A stretch of 47,363 bases of DNA from an uncultured Fibrobacter sp. (lineage in GTDB: Bacteria; Fibrobacterota; Fibrobacteria; Fibrobacterales; Fibrobacteraceae), in contig CAMKMX010000025.1 in the NCBI GenBank assembly GCA_946414025.1, forward strand, positions 1 through 47,363, read 5' to 3'. Positions within the stretch are counted from its first letter, which is position 1; each line of letters starts with the position of its first letter. Under the pieces are notes generated by a model. The model saw only the letters and a program-made list of their open reading frames with translations, was not told where the DNA came from and made no database searches. The position numbers and the translations under genes are program-made. Of the stretch, positions 1 to 8,135 are shown piece by piece.

Positions 1-2
1 CG

Positions 3-404
3 GAACACAGCTACGAAGACCACGAAGAACTCACCCGCTTCGGTGAAAAGCTCCTGGAAAAGCTGGGACTGCCCTACCACCGCCTGGCCCTCTGCAAGGG
101 CGACCTCGGTTTCGGTGCCGCCAAGTGCTACGACCTGGAAGTCTACGCCCCGGTGGAAAAGAAGTGGCTGGAAGTCAGCTCCTGCTCTAACTTCGAAGAC
201 TACCAGGCACGCCGTGCGAACATCAAGACAAAGATTAACGGCAAGAACACCTTCGTGCACACGCTGAACGGTTCCGGCCTCGCCACCCCGCGAGTGATGG
301 TGGGCATCTGCGACAACTACCAGCAGAAGGACGGCTCGCTGTTGATTCCTGAAGTGCTGCGTCCGTACATGGGTGGTCTCGAGAAGATCGAGCCGAAGAA
401 GTAA
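3..404 (+). CDS. serS: Seryl-tRNA synthetase, C-terminal part (5' truncated by window edge)
   Basis: Only the last 133 codons are present; the reading frame is open from base 3 and ends at TAA 402-404. The enzyme charges tRNA-Ser with serine in the cytoplasm. Visible class II features are the serine/ATP pocket region around YDLEVY and ISSCSN-like VSSCSNFEDYQARR, and a motif 3 region HTLNGSGLATPR followed by the conserved ending EVLRPYMGG. This matches the C-terminal end of bacterial SerRS closely and stops at the usual length. A strong intrinsic terminator follows 37 bases after the stop, so serS ends its transcript here and lexA has its own promoter. Confidence 0.95.
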   Translation, partial: EHSYEDHEELTRFGEKLLEKLGLPYHRLALCKGDLGFGAAKCYDLEVYAPVEKKWLEVSSCSNFEDYQARRANIKTKINGKNTFVHTLNGSGLATPRVMVGICDNYQQKDGSLLIPEVLRPYMGGLEKIEPKK

Positions 405-441
405 TCCGTATCGCGGACAACCACGACAGTAAAAAATTCAA

Positions 442-468
442 GCAAGGTCTAGCGGCCTTGCTTTTTTT
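442..468 (+). terminator. Rho-independent terminator of serS
   Basis: Stem GCAAGG (442-447) pairs with CCTTGC (456-461) across an 8-nt loop and is followed by seven T residues. It lies just downstream of the serS stop codon. Confidence 0.8.
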
Positions 469-494
469 GGATAGGTTTGACCCTCCCGGCACTC

Positions 495-536
495 GAAACT
501 TGCTTCTCAAGTTTCTTCGTGGGCACCTTCGGTGCC
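495..536. repeat. Two tandem perfect hairpins between serS and lexA
   Basis: The first hairpin pairs GAAACTTG (495-502) with CAAGTTTC (508-515) around a 5-nt loop. The second pairs GGCACC (522-527) with GGTGCC (531-536) around TTC. Neither has a T-run on the plus strand. On the minus strand the second hairpin is preceded, not followed, by T residues. They lie upstream of the lexA -35 element and are not explained by the serS terminator. They may be members of a dispersed palindrome family. Confidence 0.5.
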
Positions 537-569
537 ATAAAAAAAATGAAATTTTGTGCAGTGAACCTA

Positions 570-598
570 TTGACAAATGCCCAATTGTGCATTATATT
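570..598 (+). promoter_or_regulatory. lexA promoter with embedded LexA (SOS) box
   Basis: The -35 element is TTGACA (570-575) and the -10 is TATATT (593-598), separated by exactly 17 bases. The spacer contains TGCCCAATTGTGCA (578-591), which fits the LexA operator TGCNCN4GTGCA reported for Fibrobacter succinogenes. LexA bound here would block RNA polymerase directly, giving the usual negative autoregulation of lexA. The predicted transcript start is near 605, leaving a leader of about 35 nt. Confidence 0.88.
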
Positions 599-639
599 TA
601 TGGTATAGAAATTCCAAACCCTATACTGGGAGGTTCAAA

Positions 640-1293
640 ATGGAACATTCAGGCAAAAAGAAGGACTTGACCGACCGCCAGGCCGAGATTTACGAATACA
701 TCAAGAAGTATTCCAGAGAAAACCACATGCCCCCTACCGTCCGGGAAATCGGCACCCATTTCGAGATTTCCTCCACTAACGGGGTCCGTTCCATCCTGGC
801 CGCTCTCATCAAGAAGGGCTACATCAACCGTTCTCCCCGCCTTAGCCGTGGCATCGAGATTCTCGATACTGACAATGGCAAGAACGCCTCTACCGCCCGC
901 AGCAATACTGTCGAGATTCCCATCGTGGGCCGCGTGGCCGCAGGCGCTCCCATCCTGGCCGTCCAGAACCTGGAAGGCACCGTCACCGTCGATAGGGACT
1001 TCCTCGCCTGCCGTAGCGACGTGTTCGCCCTGAGGGTCCGTGGCGATTCCATGATCGACGCCGGCATCTTCGACGGTGACCTGGTCTTTGCCCGCCAGCA
1101 GAAATCTGCCGAACGGGGAGAAATCATCGTAGCCCAGATCGACAACGAAGCTACCGTCAAGTATTACCAGCCCTCTTCCGACCATATCGAACTCAGACCC
1201 GCAAACCCCAAGTACCGCCCCATCATTGTCAAGAGCAACAAGGACTTTTCCATTGCAGGGCGCGTCATCGGAGTCATGCGCAAGGTGAACTAG
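640..1293 (+). CDS. lexA: LexA repressor, SOS regulator
   Basis: This 217-residue protein represses DNA-damage genes and cleaves itself when activated by RecA. The N-terminal winged helix-turn-helix (about residues 1-75) contains the typical stretch [11 protein letters not shown] and PPTVREIG. The S24 peptidase-like C-terminal domain has the Ala-Gly cleavage site at A101-G102, catalytic serine S137 in RGDSM and catalytic lysine K174 in TVKYY. The ATG at 640 is preceded by GGGAGG (628-633) at 6-nt spacing. An in-frame extension to 577 would overlap the promoter, so it is rejected. The gene stands alone, with its own SOS promoter and a terminator downstream. Confidence 0.96.
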   Translation: MEHSGKKKDLTDRQAEIYEYIKKYSRENHMPPTVREIGTHFEISSTNGVRSILAALIKKGYINRSPRLSRGIEILDTDNGKNASTARSNTVEIPIVGRVAAGAPILAVQNLEGTVTVDRDFLACRSDVFALRVRGDSMIDAGIFDGDLVFARQQKSAERGEIIVAQIDNEATVKYYQPSSDHIELRPANPKYRPIIVKSNKDFSIAGRVIGVMRKVN

Positions 1294-1374
1294 GGTTTCC
1301 GCATCTTTAATCGCGCACTTTATTCACACATTTCGATTCGCAAGATTCGTCGTCGCGGCCATACATATTTAAGC

Positions 1375-1412
1375 AAAAAACGCAGATCCATCTGAGGGTC
1401 TGCGCTTTTTTA
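1375..1412. terminator. Bidirectional intrinsic terminator between lexA and the convergent zinc-finger gene
   Basis: A 9-bp stem, CGCAGATCC (1381-1389) with GGGTCTGCG (1396-1404) including one G-U pair, has A residues on its left (1375-1380) and T residues on its right (1406-1411). It can therefore work for both converging transcripts. Confidence 0.75.
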
Positions 1413-1430
1413 TTCAACGACCTGTAACGA

Positions 1431-2525
1431 TTAATCGTCCATTTCGGCCAGTTCCTCTTCCGCTTCCTTCAAGTCCGCGGCATCGGGACCGTCCATGAAT
1501 TCATTGTCCTCATCCTCTTCGTCCAGGGAATCCTGACCGAGAAGCCCCATCTGATAATCTACCTTACGGGCTTCCTTGGACTGGCCAAGCTTGAGGATGG
1601 CGGCACATTCTTCGCAGTAGCCCAGGTGCTTGTCCACCCAGAATTCCGGAGAGACCAGGTTCTTGTTGCAACGGGTGCAAATCTGGGTCGCCGCTTCCCG
1701 GGTAAACGCCAGGTTCTGCTCTTCCAGTTCCTTCAGGATGCGTTCCGTCAGCTCTTCCTGGGTCTCTTCGGCAAGAGAGGCCTTGCGGCGGATCGCCATG
1801 GTGGGCTTCTTTTCAAGATTCTTGAGTTCAGAAGACACCTTCTTCTTGTTGGCGCCGTCCTCGTGCTCGTCGATTTCGTAGAACATGATGGTCTTGGAAA
1901 GGCGCTTGCCACCTTCCAGGAGCACGGCAAAAGGCAGTTCGATCTTGGGCTTGCCGCCCTTGCCCTGCTTTGTTCCCTTGACTTCGGCGGTGGTTTCCAC
2001 CACTTCTTCAGCTTCAGTTTCCGCTTCAACAGGAGCTGACGCAGGCTTCTTGCCGCCCTTGACCTTCTCGACCTCGGCAACTTTCTCGACCTTGTCCTTC
2101 TTGGTAGCCTTCGGGGCTTCTTTGACGGGGGCGGGTTTCTTGACGGCAGGAGCCTTTGTAGGAGCCGGTTTCTTGGCAGGAGCCTTGGCGGGAGCTTTCA
2201 CCGCAGGTTTCTTTGCGGGAGCGGGCTTCTTTGCCGGAGCAACCTTCTTGACAGGAGCCTTCGCCGGGGCAACCTTCTTTGCCGGCGCTTTCGCTGGTGC
2301 CGTCTTCTTCGCGGGAGCGGCCTTTTTGGCGGGAGCGGCCTTCTTTGCCGGTGCTGCCTTCTTCGCAGGTGCCGCTTTCTTCGCAGGAGCCTTAGCCGGA
2401 GCAGCCTTCTTTGCAGGGGCCTTCGCAGCAGGCTTCTTGGCAGCAGCCTTTGCGGGAGCGGCCTTCTTGACAGCAGCCTTTGCAGGGGCTTTTTTCGCAG
2501 GTGAAGCTTTTTTCTTTGTAGCCAT
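1431..2525 (-). CDS. Zinc-ribbon (DksA/TraR-like) protein with histone-H1-like Lys/Ala/Pro tail
   Basis: This 364-residue protein has three parts. Residues 1 to about 150 are a low-complexity basic tail made of repeated KKAAPA/KAPAKK-type units, like the C-terminal tails of eukaryotic and some bacterial H1-like proteins. A middle segment (about 195-255) contains LPFAVLLEGGKRLSKTIMF and is not recognised. The C-terminal part has a four-cysteine zinc ribbon (C283, C286, C304, C307) like that of DksA/TraR proteins, then a very acidic tail rich in Asp and Glu. The basic tail probably binds DNA or RNA; the zinc domain could contact RNA polymerase, but that is inference. It lies 3 nt downstream of the cyclophilin gene in the same operon. 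It is much longer than DksA (about 150 residues), so a DksA function should not be assumed. Confidence 0.7.
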   Translation of the reverse strand: MATKKKASPAKKAPAKAAVKKAAPAKAAAKKPAAKAPAKKAAPAKAPAKKAAPAKKAAPAKKAAPAKKAAPAKKTAPAKAPAKKVAPAKAPVKKVAPAKKPAPAKKPAVKAPAKAPAKKPAPTKAPAVKKPAPVKEAPKATKKDKVEKVAEVEKVKGGKKPASAPVEAETEAEEVVETTAEVKGTKQGKGGKPKIELPFAVLLEGGKRLSKTIMFYEIDEHEDGANKKKVSSELKNLEKKPTMAIRRKASLAEETQEELTERILKELEEQNLAFTREAATQICTRCNKNLVSPEFWVDKHLGYCEECAAILKLGQSKEARKVDYQMGLLGQDSLDEEDEDNEFMDGPDAADLKEAEEELAEMDD

Positions 2526-2528
2526 AGA

Positions 2529-3056
2529 TTACTTCTTTTCCAGAATTTTGATGTTTATAATGGGATCGCCCTGTTCAATGCGGCAAACGACGTCTTGCCC
2601 GGACAAAACTTTTCCAAAAACCGTGTGTCTTCCATCAAGATGGGGTTGGGGCAGCTGGGTTATGAAAAACTGAGAGCCATTGGTGTTAGGCCCACGGTTG
2701 GCCATGGAGATTACGCCGGTCTCGTGCTTGAGGGTACTAATTTCATCATCGATGGTATAGCCCGGACCACCCTTGCCATTCCCTTCGGGATCTCCCCCCT
2801 GAATCATAAATCCAGGAATCACCCGGTGGAACGTCAGTCCGTTGTAAAAGCCCTTATTTGCCAACTCCACAAAGTTCGCCACCGTATTGGGCGCAGCCTT
2901 GAAATCGAGGGAAAGGACGATTTCACCTTCGTGGGTGGTAATAATCGCCTGAATTTCTTTAATCTCCGAATAGTCCTTGTTAAAAACCTTGCCTTCGGCA
3001 AAGGAAAACTCAACGGCAAACAATAAAGCTACAAAAACACGGAAAATAAACTTCAT
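2529..3056 (-). CDS. Exported cyclophilin-type peptidyl-prolyl cis-trans isomerase
   Basis: The 175-residue protein begins with a signal peptide (residues 1 to about 20, [20 protein letters not shown]), so it likely folds proteins in the periplasm. The cyclophilin core is clear. [15 protein letters not shown] carries the catalytic arginine and the substrate-binding Phe/Gln region, followed by GSQFFIT and a [10 protein letters not shown] segment. Its length fits the compact bacterial PpiA/PpiB group. It is the first gene of a two-gene minus-strand operon with the basic-tail zinc protein, 3 nt apart. The cyclophilin itself looks complete and active. Confidence 0.93.
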   Translation of the reverse strand: MKFIFRVFVALLFAVEFSFAEGKVFNKDYSEIKEIQAIITTHEGEIVLSLDFKAAPNTVANFVELANKGFYNGLTFHRVIPGFMIQGGDPEGNGKGGPGYTIDDEISTLKHETGVISMANRGPNTNGSQFFITQLPQPHLDGRHTVFGKVLSGQDVVCRIEQGDPIINIKILEKK

Positions 3057-3150
3057 AGGTGAGCAACTACCCCATTTTAAATATCGATGGTAATATAGAA
3101 AAAGTAAAGGGACAAGGCAAAAAAAATAAAAAAAACTATGGGCGGATTTC

Positions 3151-3158
3151 TATATTTG
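3151..3158 (+). promoter_or_regulatory. TAnnTTTG-type -7/-10 element upstream of lepA
   Basis: TATATTTG lies 24 nt before the lepA ATG. It fits the TAnnTTTG core used by Bacteroidota promoters. No convincing -33 TTTG or -35 TTGACA is seen at the usual distance. Confidence 0.45.
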
Positions 3159-3182
3159 TGCTGACCTTAAAAGAATTTCCCT

Positions 3183-5003
3183 ATGCCGCAAAACGACAAC
3201 ATCAGAAATTTCAGCATTATCGCCCATATCGACCACGGAAAATCCACCCTGGCCGACCGCCTTATCGAACTGACCAAGACCGTTTCCAAGAACGAGATGA
3301 CGAACCAGCTGCTGGACGACATGGACCTGGAACGGGAACGCGGCATTACCATCAAGGCCCACGCCATCCGCATGGTTTATGAGCGGGACGGGCAGGAATA
3401 CATCCTGAACATGATCGACACCCCAGGGCACGTGGACTTTACCTACGAGGTGAGCCGTTCCCTGGCGGCCTGCGAAGGCGCCATCCTGGTGGTGGACGCA
3501 AGCCAGGGAATCGAGGCCCAGACCCTCAGCAACCTTTACCTCGCCATCGAAAACGACCTGACGGTGATTCCCGTGCTGAACAAGGTGGACCTGCCTGGAG
3601 CACAGCCCGACCATATCGCCCAGCTGGTAGGCGACCTTCTGGGCTACGACCCGGACAAGATTCCCCGAATTTCGGCAAAGACGGGCCTGAACGTGGGCGA
3701 AGTCCTGGACAAGATCGTCGACGAGATTCCCGCCCCCAAGGGTGACAGCGGAAAGCCCCTGAAGGCCCTGATTTTTGACTCCGTCTATGACAGTTACCGC
3801 GGGGTCATCAACTACATCCGTATCGTAGAAGGCTCCATCAAGGCGGGCATGAAAATCCGCATGATGAAAACCGGCGGCGAATACATGGTGACCGAAGTGG
3901 GCACCTTCAGCATGCACCGTGACCCCAGGCCCGAACTTACCGAAGGTATGGTAGGCTACGTTCTTGCCAACGTCAAAACCATCAGCGACGTTAAAATTGG
4001 CGACACCCTGACCGATTCGGCAAACCCCGCCGCAGAACCGCTCCCGGGTTACAAGGATATTTTGCCCATGATTTATTCGGGCATCTACCCTATCGACCCC
4101 GAAGACTACAAGGATTTGCGCGAAGCCCTGGAAAAGCTACGCCTGAACGACTCCGCCCTGAGCTGGGAACCGGAAACTTCCGACGCCCTGGGTTTCGGTT
4201 TCCGCACCGGGTTCCTTGGGCTTCTGCACATGGAAATCGTGCAGGAACGCCTGGACCGCGAATTCGGCGTGGATATCATTACCACCGTGCCCAACGTGGA
4301 ATACCACGTGTACATGAGCGACGGCACCATGGTTAAAATCGAGAGCCCCTCCAAGCTCCCCGACGCGAGCCGTTACGACCACATCGAAGAGCCCTACGTA
4401 AAGGCCCAGATTTTTACACCCAAGGACTACGTAGGCGCCCTCATGACCCTCTGCGAAGAAAAGCGCGGAGAATTCGAAACCATGGAATACATCGACGAGG
4501 AAAAGGTCATTCTCAAGTACAACCTGCCTCTCGCCGAAATCATGTTCGACTTCTACGACCGCCTCAAGTCCGTAAGCCGCGGCTACGCTGGTCTGGACTA
4601 CGCCCCTAGCGAATACCGGCGGAACAACCTGGTGAAGCTGGACATTTTGCTGAACGGCGACCCGGTGGACGCCTTTTCAGTGATTATCCACAGGGACAAG
4701 GCAAGCACCTACGCCAACGCCATCTGCGTAAAGCTGAAAGACCTGATTCCGCGGCAACAGTTCGACGTGGCCATCCAGGGAGCTATCGGCGGAAAGATTA
4801 TCAGCCGTTCTACCGTGAAGGCCGTGCGCAAGGACGTGCTGGCCAAGTGCTACGGCGGCGACATCACCCGCAAGCGCAAGCTCCTGGAAAAGCAGAAAGA
4901 AGGCAAGAAACGCATGAAGAGTATCGGCTCGGTAGAAGTCCCGCAAAAGGCGTTCCTGGCCGTACTTTCCCTTTCGGACAACTCCAACGGAAACGGCGAC
5001 TAA
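3183..5003 (+). CDS. lepA: Elongation factor 4 (LepA), ribosomal back-translocase GTPase
   Basis: This 606-residue translational GTPase has the usual LepA length and layout. The G1 loop is [14 protein letters not shown] near residue 15, G3 is DTPGHVDF, and G4 is NKVDLPGA. The LepA-specific C-terminal domain ends with a basic segment containing GKKRMKSIG and [12 protein letters not shown]4 acts on stalled or mistranslocated ribosomes and assists initiation or assembly. Downstream, 21 nt away, is a signal peptidase I homologue, matching the classical lepA-lepB arrangement known from Escherichia coli. The start ATG is the first one in frame after the TATATTTG element. Confidence 0.97.
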   Translation: MPQNDNIRNFSIIAHIDHGKSTLADRLIELTKTVSKNEMTNQLLDDMDLERERGITIKAHAIRMVYERDGQEYILNMIDTPGHVDFTYEVSRSLAACEGAILVVDASQGIEAQTLSNLYLAIENDLTVIPVLNKVDLPGAQPDHIAQLVGDLLGYDPDKIPRISAKTGLNVGEVLDKIVDEIPAPKGDSGKPLKALIFDSVYDSYRGVINYIRIVEGSIKAGMKIRMMKTGGEYMVTEVGTFSMHRDPRPELTEGMVGYVLANVKTISDVKIGDTLTDSANPAAEPLPGYKDILPMIYSGIYPIDPEDYKDLREALEKLRLNDSALSWEPETSDALGFGFRTGFLGLLHMEIVQERLDREFGVDIITTVPNVEYHVYMSDGTMVKIESPSKLPDASRYDHIEEPYVKAQIFTPKDYVGALMTLCEEKRGEFETMEYIDEEKVILKYNLPLAEIMFDFYDRLKSVSRGYAGLDYAPSEYRRNNLVKLDILLNGDPVDAFSVIIHRDKASTYANAICVKLKDLIPRQQFDVAIQGAIGGKIISRSTVKAVRKDVLAKCYGGDITRKRKLLEKQKEGKKRMKSIGSVEVPQKAFLAVLSLSDNSNGNGD

Positions 5004-5024
5004 TTCCGCCATTCACTTTCTGGT

Positions 5025-5948
5025 ATGGCTTCTCTCAGGCACATCGTCAACAAGCGTCAGCTACGGAATTCCAAGGCATTCATTTTCTTCTTGGTGTTTC
5101 TGCTGGTGCTGTTTTTCGCTGCGGCCCTGTACGGCAGGTTTTACGTGCTGGAGCCCTTAAGGCTCAGCGATTCCGCCATGTACCCCAAGTTCAAGGAAGA
5201 CGACGTGGTCTGGATATGCAAGCTCCCCCGCTGCATCGATGAACTAAAAGTAGGCGACATCGTCTGGGCCCGCCAAAAGAACAGGGAAACTTTGGTCCGC
5301 AGAGTGCTGGCCATGCCGGGCGACAAGGTCAAGTTCTACAATAACGGTAAAGTCCGCGTCAAGAACAAGACCAAGCAGCTTGAGGACGAAGAGGTGTTCA
5401 TCGAAACACGGAAGATAGATGTTCCCAAGAAGGGCGATACCCTTTACATGAGCAAGCTGAACGATGTGGAACAGGATTACACCATCAACATCATGATGGA
5501 GCAAAATATTCCTTTTTACATCAAGACCTCCCTTTGGCAGGGCGAGCGGGAACTCCCCCTGGACATGCTGGGGGCACTAAAGCTCGGGAACCGTCAAGTC
5601 AGCCTTAAAGAGGTTGACCTGCTCCCCTGGCAAGACCGCTACTTGCTGGAGCTGCAGGTTTTCCAACGGGAAATCGGCAGCACCCCCGTAAAAATCAAGC
5701 GGGAATTTTACAGCAAGGCAGACTCCAGCCGGATCGAAAAAATAGTCGCACAAGAAGATTACTACTTCGTCATCAGCGAAAAACTAAAGCACGCCCCGGA
5801 TTCTCGCGAACTGGGATTCTTTTCCAAGTCACAACTGCTCGGTAGATACGTCTATTCTCACCGGCACATTCCAAAAATCGTCGGCGGTTACCTGAATAAG
5901 GTTACGGACTTCTTGAAAGACGTTCTGGACCTGAGTTCCGCTAACTAA
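5025..5948 (+). CDS. Signal peptidase I (S26) homologue with both catalytic residues replaced
   Basis: The 307-residue protein has one N-terminal membrane segment (about residues 18-37) and S26 motifs. Motif B reads SDSAMYPKF, so the position before Met-x-Pro, occupied by the catalytic Ser in LepB, is Ala51. Motif D reads LVRRVLAMPGDKV, with Arg92 where the catalytic Lys is expected. Motif C (GDIVWAR) and motif E (DSRELGF, then GRYVYS) are kept. Codons GCC 5175-5177 and CGC 5298-5300 confirm the changes. About 150 residues between motifs D and E form an enlarged, unrecognised insert. It probably folds as a periplasmic S26 domain but should not cleave signal peptides by the usual Ser/Lys dyad. 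It sits in the lepA-lepB position and overlaps the convergent GH5 gene by 8 nt. Confidence 0.82.
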   Translation: MASLRHIVNKRQLRNSKAFIFFLVFLLVLFFAAALYGRFYVLEPLRLSDSAMYPKFKEDDVVWICKLPRCIDELKVGDIVWARQKNRETLVRRVLAMPGDKVKFYNNGKVRVKNKTKQLEDEEVFIETRKIDVPKKGDTLYMSKLNDVEQDYTINIMMEQNIPFYIKTSLWQGERELPLDMLGALKLGNRQVSLKEVDLLPWQDRYLLELQVFQREIGSTPVKIKREFYSKADSSRIEKIVAQEDYYFVISEKLKHAPDSRELGFFSKSQLLGRYVYSHRHIPKIVGGYLNKVTDFLKDVLDLSSAN

Positions 5949-7563
5949 GCTTGTCCTTCACCACCATAATGCCGCTCTGTTCCAGCTTCGGGTAAGAGCG
6001 CATTCCTTCGCCACCCTTGCCTTCGTCCAGAACCTGCAAGAGTTCGCCCTTGGCAGAGTATAGCAAGAGCTGCCACGGCCCATTGGGAGCGTTGAAGTAG
6101 CCGGAATTCTTCTGCACATTGCGCTGGAAGGTTCGATTCAGGCGGTCCGCCACACTCCTGGCCTGCACCAGGGAGATGTCCGCCAGGGACCAAGAGATCG
6201 GAGTGCCGCCCATGTCGAAAATCAGCAGGGCTTCGGCATCGGAATCCTCTTTCATGGTGAACTTCCAGCTGAAACTCTGCCAGCTGGTGCTCAAGTCCAG
6301 GATACGGCCGTTGGCATAAGGCGTATAGACTTCGGCATCCTTCTTGATGTTCACGTTCAAAGTACGGGGCTTGTCCGCCTTGGCACGCATACTGAAAATG
6401 TAGGTTACCCCGTTCCGGAGCGGCAGATGCTGTTTGAACTGCAGGCCCCAGGTTTCCTTGCTGCCCTTGGTGATGTCGAAATGGACCACGCCGTCTTCGA
6501 CCTTGACGTCGGCCTTGCCACCCCAAAAATCGGTGACCCAGCTTTCCAGCGGATTCTCGTCAGAAAAATCGCCATTCTGGATAAGGTTTGTTCCTGTTCC
6601 CTGAAACCCGGTGACATAATCCTTGTTCTGGATAAAATTCGGAATCACGCTGGTGTTCTGGATACCGAGAGGGCTATCCACCGCCACTTCCTTGCCCCAG
6701 CCCACAAGCGTATTGAAGGAACTATGGGCGGTCATGTCCATTTCGGGACTGTCGTAATTTCCAGGACCCCAGCTCCAGGCCATCCAACCAATGTTCAGGC
6801 GTTCCGCCTCGGCCATGATATGCTTGTAAGGGATTTCTCTTGCGCCACCGGCAGCCACCGGTGCAAATTCGCCAACCACAAAGGGCAGCTTCAATTCCAC
6901 GGACTTTTCAAGGGTCGCGGTAATGCGTTCCTGAACGGTTGCAAAACCCGTACGGGCGGAATCGTGCTTTTCGCTGGGCCACCACATGTGGATGGAAAAA
7001 ATCAGGTTGTGTTCCGGATCCGCCTGCAAAAGTTTCGGACCCACGGAAAGCAGTATCTTTTCGTCCTGACCCCACATGTCGGCATCGATCATGATGGGCA
7101 CGCGGATTCCGGCGGCACGCATCTTGGTCACAATCATGCGGTACACGTCAAAAAATTCGCTTTCGGGAATCTCGCCAGCGCCGGGCTCGTTACCCACATT
7201 CAGAATCATGTATTCCTGGTGGTTGGAGAGCACCTGCAGGGTTTCTTCACGAAGCCAGTAGTCCAGAGCTTCCGGAAGGCGGTCCCAGTTACCCGTGGTA
7301 TCGTGAATCTCGGGAATGGGAATCATGCCGTTGGCAATGCAAAGGCCCATGATGTTATCCAGGTCGCTGATACGACCGCGGGTGTTCCAGACGATACGGA
7401 CACAGTTGGCCCCGGTCTTTGCGATTTCGGGAATGGTCTTGCCTTCCCTGTCGGTCCAGATGAACATGTGGTTCACCCCGCGAAGGATGACCTTCTCGTT
7501 GTCCTTGCTATAAAGGTACCTGTCCTGTACAAAAAATCCCGGTTTTGCAGCCGATTGTATCAT
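5941..7563 (-). CDS. GH5 glycoside hydrolase with CBM4/9-like module and sorting-type C-terminus
   Basis: A 540-residue protein. Residues about 20-300 form a GH5 TIM barrel: acid/base Glu126 in NVGNEPG, nucleophile Glu232 in VVGEFAP, and an aromatic IHMWWPS strand between them. The family hydrolyses beta-1,4-glucans or mannans, and the exact substrate is not clear. Residues about 355-495 (NLIQNGDFSDENPLESW onward) resemble a CBM4/9 jelly roll. The last 50 residues (LLLYSAKGELLQVL, then GIMVVKDK) resemble a type IX secretion sorting tail. I chose the ATG at 7563 because GGAG lies 7 nt upstream and a TATATT box lies at 7596-7601. This start gives no signal peptide. Extension to a TTG at 7671 adds a hydrophobic stretch that could be one. 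Confidence 0.85.
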   Translation of the reverse strand: MIQSAAKPGFFVQDRYLYSKDNEKVILRGVNHMFIWTDREGKTIPEIAKTGANCVRIVWNTRGRISDLDNIMGLCIANGMIPIPEIHDTTGNWDRLPEALDYWLREETLQVLSNHQEYMILNVGNEPGAGEIPESEFFDVYRMIVTKMRAAGIRVPIMIDADMWGQDEKILLSVGPKLLQADPEHNLIFSIHMWWPSEKHDSARTGFATVQERITATLEKSVELKLPFVVGEFAPVAAGGAREIPYKHIMAEAERLNIGWMAWSWGPGNYDSPEMDMTAHSSFNTLVGWGKEVAVDSPLGIQNTSVIPNFIQNKDYVTGFQGTGTNLIQNGDFSDENPLESWVTDFWGGKADVKVEDGVVHFDITKGSKETWGLQFKQHLPLRNGVTYIFSMRAKADKPRTLNVNIKKDAEVYTPYANGRILDLSTSWQSFSWKFTMKEDSDAEALLIFDMGGTPISWSLADISLVQARSVADRLNRTFQRNVQKNSGYFNAPNGPWQLLLYSAKGELLQVLDEGKGGEGMRSYPKLEQSGIMVVKDKLS

Positions 7564-7593
7564 TGGAATACTCCAGTCTTTTATTTCCAGTAC

Positions 7594-7601
7594 TAAATAT
7601 A
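7594..7601 (-). promoter_or_regulatory. -10-like element upstream of the GH5 gene
   Basis: On the minus strand this reads TATATTTA, about 30 nt before the ATG at 7563. Its position supports that start over the longer TTG-initiated frame. Confidence 0.4.
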
Positions 7602-7675
7602 TAATCTGAAGAAGAAAAAAGTTAAGGAAACCGGTAAAAAAAAACTCGCTTTTATTTATTTTTCGCACCAAATTC

Positions 7676-7683
7676 TAAATTTG
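7676..7683 (+). promoter_or_regulatory. TAnnTTTG element directly before the LytR_C lipoprotein start
   Basis: TAAATTTG is separated from the ATG at 7689 by only five bases (TGGCG). If it is the core promoter, transcription would begin at or next to the start codon and the mRNA would be leaderless. No Shine-Dalgarno sequence is visible. Confidence 0.4.
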
Positions 7684-7688
7684 TGGCG

Positions 7689-8135
7689 ATGTTTTCACAA
7701 AGCCTCCATAGACACAACAAGAGCATTCCCGCTTTTGGCTTTTTGGTTGTCGCTATACTTCTCTCGATTTTTACCGGTTGTAAAGAAGAGAAAGTCGTAG
7801 AGGAAAAACAACCTGTGCGTCACTACAAGGGCGATATCGAGGTGTTGAACAGTTGCGGTATGCAAGGTGCTGCCGCCAAGATGCGGGCCTACCTGCGTGA
7901 AAACGGATTTGACGTGGTAAGTTACCGCAACGACCGCTTGCAAAACTATGATGAGACCATCTTGGTGCTCCGCAACCCCGAATGGGAAGGCGCAAAGGCC
8001 CTCGCCAAAACTCTCAAGACCGAAAACGTAATGACCGTTTTTAGCAAGCGGGCCGTAGTGGACGCCTCTGTCTATATCGGAAAAGATTTTGAACAAATAA
8101 TAAAACCCGACCAGGGAGAAACAGATGACAACTAA
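7689..8135 (+). CDS. Lipoprotein with LytR C-terminal (LytR_C) domain
   Basis: A 148-residue lipoprotein. Its N-terminal hydrophobic stretch ends in a lipobox (IFTGC), so it is anchored to a membrane after lipidation. The rest matches the small LytR_C fold: EVLNSCGMQGAA, then LRENGFDVV, then ETILVLRNPEWEGAKALAKTL. LytR_C domains occur at the C-terminus of cell-wall glycopolymer ligases or alone in Gram-negatives, and their role is poorly defined. A GTG at 7683 is an alternative start two codons earlier. The gene overlaps rsfS by 11 nt and leads the rsfS-argS operon. Confidence 0.75.
   Translation: MFSQSLHRHNKSIPAFGFLVVAILLSIFTGCKEEKVVEEKQPVRHYKGDIEVLNSCGMQGAAAKMRAYLRENGFDVVSYRNDRLQNYDETILVLRNPEWEGAKALAKTLKTENVMTVFSKRAVVDASVYIGKDFEQIIKPDQGETDDN

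Noticed and set aside
1885..2673. A Gly/Ala/Phe-rich 262-codon frame opposite the H1-like gene
   Set aside because: It is the complement of Lys/Ala/Pro repeats and has no independent support.
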